A stretch of DNA of 7,842 nucleotides from Streptosporangiaceae bacterium (GTDB lineage: Bacteria; Actinomycetota; Actinomycetes; Streptosporangiales; Streptosporangiaceae): positions 1-7,842 of the forward strand of contig JASIBJ010000558.1 in assembly GCA_030045215.1 (NCBI GenBank), read 5' to 3'. Under the pieces are notes generated by a model, which did not search any database, was not told the origin of the DNA, and worked only from the letters and a program-made list of their open reading frames with translations. The position numbers and the translations under genes are program-made. Shown here in pieces: positions 6,258 through 7,842 of this stretch (the stretch's first letter is position 1; each line of letters begins with the position of its first letter).

Positions 6258-6484
6258 ATCCGCTCTCGCCGCTCATATCCAGGTGACGCCTTAGGAGAGA
6301 TTGAGTGAGACATCCGGATCGCCGGTGATACACAGTGGCTGAACCGGGCCGACCGCGAACGAGGAAGAGGCGGCAAAGTCGGCTCGGCAATGACTGCGCG
6401 GAATCACCGGCCAGCTCAGTTTCCGGCTCCAGGCGACACGACCGCTCACGCGGAGTACAACACAGCGCCGTGCAGGCGCGCTTA

Positions 6485-6496
6485 GTGCCCGGGCAC
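6485..6496. repeat. 12-base perfect palindrome after the TetR gene
   Basis: GTGCCCGGGCAC is its own reverse complement. It sits 17 bases past the TetR stop codon. It may be part of a terminator or a protein-binding site; as a hairpin its loop would be too tight for more than a four- or five-base stem. Confidence 0.3.
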
Positions 6497-6513
6497 GATG
6501 CGGGTCAAAAGAG

Positions 6514-7377
6514 TTAGGAGCGGAACGCGGCGTAGATGATCGCGGCCACCCGGTCGTTCATCTCTTCTCTGGGCAGCTGAACTTCCACGGCGCTGAGCAG
6601 GTAGTTGACTCGCTCCAGCATCATGAGGCAGGCGAGCGCAGTGAGCTCGGCGTGCGGGGTGGGCTCCGCCGTGCCCTGCGCCTTCTCGGCCGCCGTCATC
6701 CCCTGCGTGATCGACTCCGACAGCCGGAAAAGCAGCTGGAGTCCGTCCGCGAAGACCTCTTCGCCGACGATTTCCGCCTGGCTGAGAATGCGAATTACAG
6801 TCGCATGGGCGGCGTACGTTTCACTAAATCGCGAAACCCACTGGCGCAGCGCGGCTCGCCCGGACTCATTGCTCGTGACCACCGGGAAATCGTCAGTGAT
6901 GATCGACATGTCGTGGAGCGCGTCCCGCAGCAGCGTCCGGAATAGGTCGTCCTTGTTAGCGAAATACAGATAGAACGTCCCGTGCGAAGTCTTGGCGCGC
7001 CGGACAATATCCTCAACGCGGGTGGCCTGCAACCCAGTTTCCTCGAACTCGGCCAGGCCCGCCTCGAGCAGTCGCCGGATCGTCTCGCGGCCTTGCGCGC
7101 CCAAGTCGCGCTGCTGCGCGGGGATGCCGCCACCGTGCGACGGACGCTGCGGGCGAGTCGCCTCGGCCGCCTTGCCGCCGCTCGGGTCGGCGGGCGCGGC
7201 GAGGTTGTCGGCGGGCTGAACCCCGCCCGACCTGGGCTTAACAATTGACGGCTGCCGCTGTCCACCGACTTGTGTCGTTGCGTCGCGGTGGACTGCAAGC
7301 GTGCGATCGCCATGATGGCCGACCGCCGGTGCGGCGGTGCTGCGCCCCGGCGAGCCCAGCCTAGGTTCCCGCGTCAT
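6514..7377 (-). CDS. TetR-family transcriptional regulator
   Basis: A 287-residue one-component regulator. The TetR DNA-binding domain is at about 97-147: TIRRLLEAGLAEFEETGLQA (helix 1), VEDIVRRAKTSHGTFYLYFANKDDLF with the recognition helix at SHGTFYLYF, then a helical ligand-binding and dimerisation domain to residue 287. Residues 1-95 are Pro/Gly/Ala/Arg-rich and look disordered, which is long for the family (usual total about 190-230). I kept ATG 7377 because it is the only ATG or GTG before the domain and has a well-spaced leaderless-type promoter directly in front of it. TTG at residue 92 is the main alternative and would give a more ordinary 196-residue protein. It is divergent from the hpnC-like gene 277 bases away, so it may repress that gene or itself; its ligand is unknown. 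Confidence 0.9.
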   Translation of the reverse strand: MTREPRLGSPGRSTAAPAVGHHGDRTLAVHRDATTQVGGQRQPSIVKPRSGGVQPADNLAAPADPSGGKAAEATRPQRPSHGGGIPAQQRDLGAQGRETIRRLLEAGLAEFEETGLQATRVEDIVRRAKTSHGTFYLYFANKDDLFRTLLRDALHDMSIITDDFPVVTSNESGRAALRQWVSRFSETYAAHATVIRILSQAEIVGEEVFADGLQLLFRLSESITQGMTAAEKAQGTAEPTPHAELTALACLMMLERVNYLLSAVEVQLPREEMNDRVAAIIYAAFRS

Positions 7378-7383
7378 GTTCGC

Positions 7384-7413
7384 AGGCTAGTCCTGTACGT
7401 CCGCGACGGCCAA
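7384..7413 (-). promoter_or_regulatory. Possible leaderless promoter of the TetR gene
   Basis: On the minus strand TTGGCC (7413-7408), an 18-base spacer and TAGCCT (7389-7384) form a -35/-10 pair. Only six bases separate the -10 box from ATG 7377, so transcription would start at or beside the A of the ATG. No Shine-Dalgarno sequence is present. This supports the long start of the regulator. Confidence 0.45.
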
Positions 7414-7544
7414 CGCGCACCCCGATTTCTGGGCGGCAGAAGCACACGCAACATCCGTAACCGGGCTCCGCGCGCGCGAATTCCGGCTACTCTCCGGTGC
7501 CACGCGGGCGATTCGGCAGCATCTGCCCCGGGTACAACGGTGTC

Positions 7545-7588
7545 GGCTCACGGGGAAAGCTCACGTTGGCTCGGGGGGAAAGCTGACG
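7545..7588 (+). repeat. Imperfect tandem repeat upstream of hpnC
   Basis: Two 21-base units, 7545-7565 and 7568-7588, match at 18 of 21 positions with a period of 23 bases. Both contain GGCTC, GGGGAAAGCT and ACG in the same places. Directly after them, TGACGCGCAT (7584-7593) and TGACGCACAT (7600-7609) match at 9 of 10 with a period of 16. A period of about two helical turns puts both copies on the same face of the DNA, as expected for a regulator-binding site. It lies 66-110 bases before the hpnC start codon. Confidence 0.55.
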
Positions 7589-7654
7589 CGCATATCAGGT
7601 GACGCACATGTCATTGTTTGCATCCAATTAAGAATCGTGCCGAAGATAGAGATC

Positions 7655-7842
7655 ATGACTTCCGACCGGTCGGCCCCTGCTGCCGCTATGCCCGCAGCAG
7701 GCCGGGTGGCCGACGAGTTTGCGACGGAGGAGTCCTGGCTTTCCGACGCCGGCCGGCAGGCACCGGCGAAGGCGGGAAGCGAGAACTTCCCCGTCGCGCT
7801 GCGACTGCTGCCCGCCAGGCATCGCCGGCACCTGATGGCCGT
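7655..7842 (+). CDS. hpnC: Squalene/phytoene synthase family protein, HpnC-like (5' part only)
   Basis: The frame opens at ATG 7655 and runs off the window end after 62 full codons. The first 41 residues are Ala/Pro-rich and variable. Residues 43-60 read ENFPVALRLLPARHRRHL and lead into MAV, the N-terminal signature of HpnC-type squalene synthases, which normally continues into AxYxFAR and the first DxxxD prenyl-diphosphate-binding motif, beyond the window. HpnC acts with HpnD and HpnE to turn farnesyl diphosphate into squalene for hopanoids; carotenoid phytoene synthase is the near relative it must be told from. There is no strong ribosome binding site (weak AAGATAGAGA), and ATG 7688 is an alternative start. 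The leader region at 7608-7658 is noticeably AT-rich for this genome, consistent with a promoter. Confidence 0.82.
   Translation, partial: MTSDRSAPAAAMPAAGRVADEFATEESWLSDAGRQAPAKAGSENFPVALRLLPARHRRHLMA

Larger units (their letters stand above)
6149..6513. other. Gene-poor intergenic stretch
   Basis: These 365 bases lie between the 3' ends of the convergent YbhN-like and TetR genes. I see no intact gene: the plus-strand frame 6335-6517 (60 codons, Arg/Ser-rich, GTG start, no ribosome binding site) has no recognisable features. The stretch does hold a minus-strand phosphatase scrap (6161-6241), an imperfect hairpin (6205-6257), a ribosome-binding-like AGGAGAG (6293-6299) leading only to tiny frames, an element repeated upstream of hpnC (6274-6289), and a 12-base palindrome (6485-6496). 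It reads as decayed sequence. Confidence 0.6.

Noticed and set aside
6335..6517. Possible 60-residue protein in the gap before the TetR gene
   Set aside because: GTG start without a ribosome binding site, Arg/Ser-rich composition, no recognisable pattern, and it overlaps the TetR stop.
7270..7602. 110-codon plus-strand frame before hpnC
   Set aside because: It overlaps the TetR gene start and promoter antisense, covers the repeat region, and reads as Arg-rich noise with no ribosome binding site.

Overview
The window is GC-rich DNA (roughly 70%) with GTG starts, leaderless-looking promoters and gene families typical of high-GC Actinomycetota: an HbhA/phasin-like protein paired with an XRE regulator, an Rv1733c-type two-helix membrane protein, a universal stress protein and an AtsD-like sulfatase. 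I cannot name a genus. Nothing here looks like a phage, transposon, CRISPR array, rRNA or tRNA.

Layout. (1) 1-965, plus strand: a near-consensus promoter drives a small helical phasin/HbhA-like protein. A strong hairpin follows, then an XRE-type HTH regulator, a pairing known from the hbhA locus of mycobacteria (Rv0474/Rv0475). (2) 1110-2559: an Rv1733c-like membrane protein on the plus strand meets a minus-strand pair end to end. That pair is a small acidic protein with a CxxC...HxxC knuckle followed 27 bases later by a universal stress protein. In mycobacteria Rv1733c and several Usp genes belong to the hypoxia/dormancy response, so this block may be a stress module. (3) 2698-4992, minus strand: a large cytoplasmic FGly-type sulfatase with every catalytic residue visible and an extra C-terminal region. 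(4) 5060-6148, plus strand: a multi-pass YbhN/LPG-synthase-TM-like membrane protein, divergent from the sulfatase. (5) 6149-6513: a gene-poor stretch holding a short minus-strand scrap that looks like a decayed SpoIIE/PP2C phosphatase. (6) 6514-7377, minus strand: a TetR-family regulator with a long disordered N-terminus. (7) 7378-7654: an intergenic region with imperfect tandem repeats and an AT-rich patch, leading into the 5' end of a squalene/phytoene-synthase-family gene (HpnC-like), which is cut by the window edge and probably opens a hopanoid/isoprenoid operon.

How the genes might work together is mostly inference. The XRE protein may control the phasin-like gene and itself. The Usp, zinc-knuckle and Rv1733c-like proteins look like a stress group. 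The TetR gene is divergent from hpnC and is a candidate regulator of it. I found no convincing undescribed multi-gene system. The most unusual material is non-coding: the repeats upstream of hpnC, a 15-base element that recurs on both sides of the TetR gene, and the phosphatase relic.
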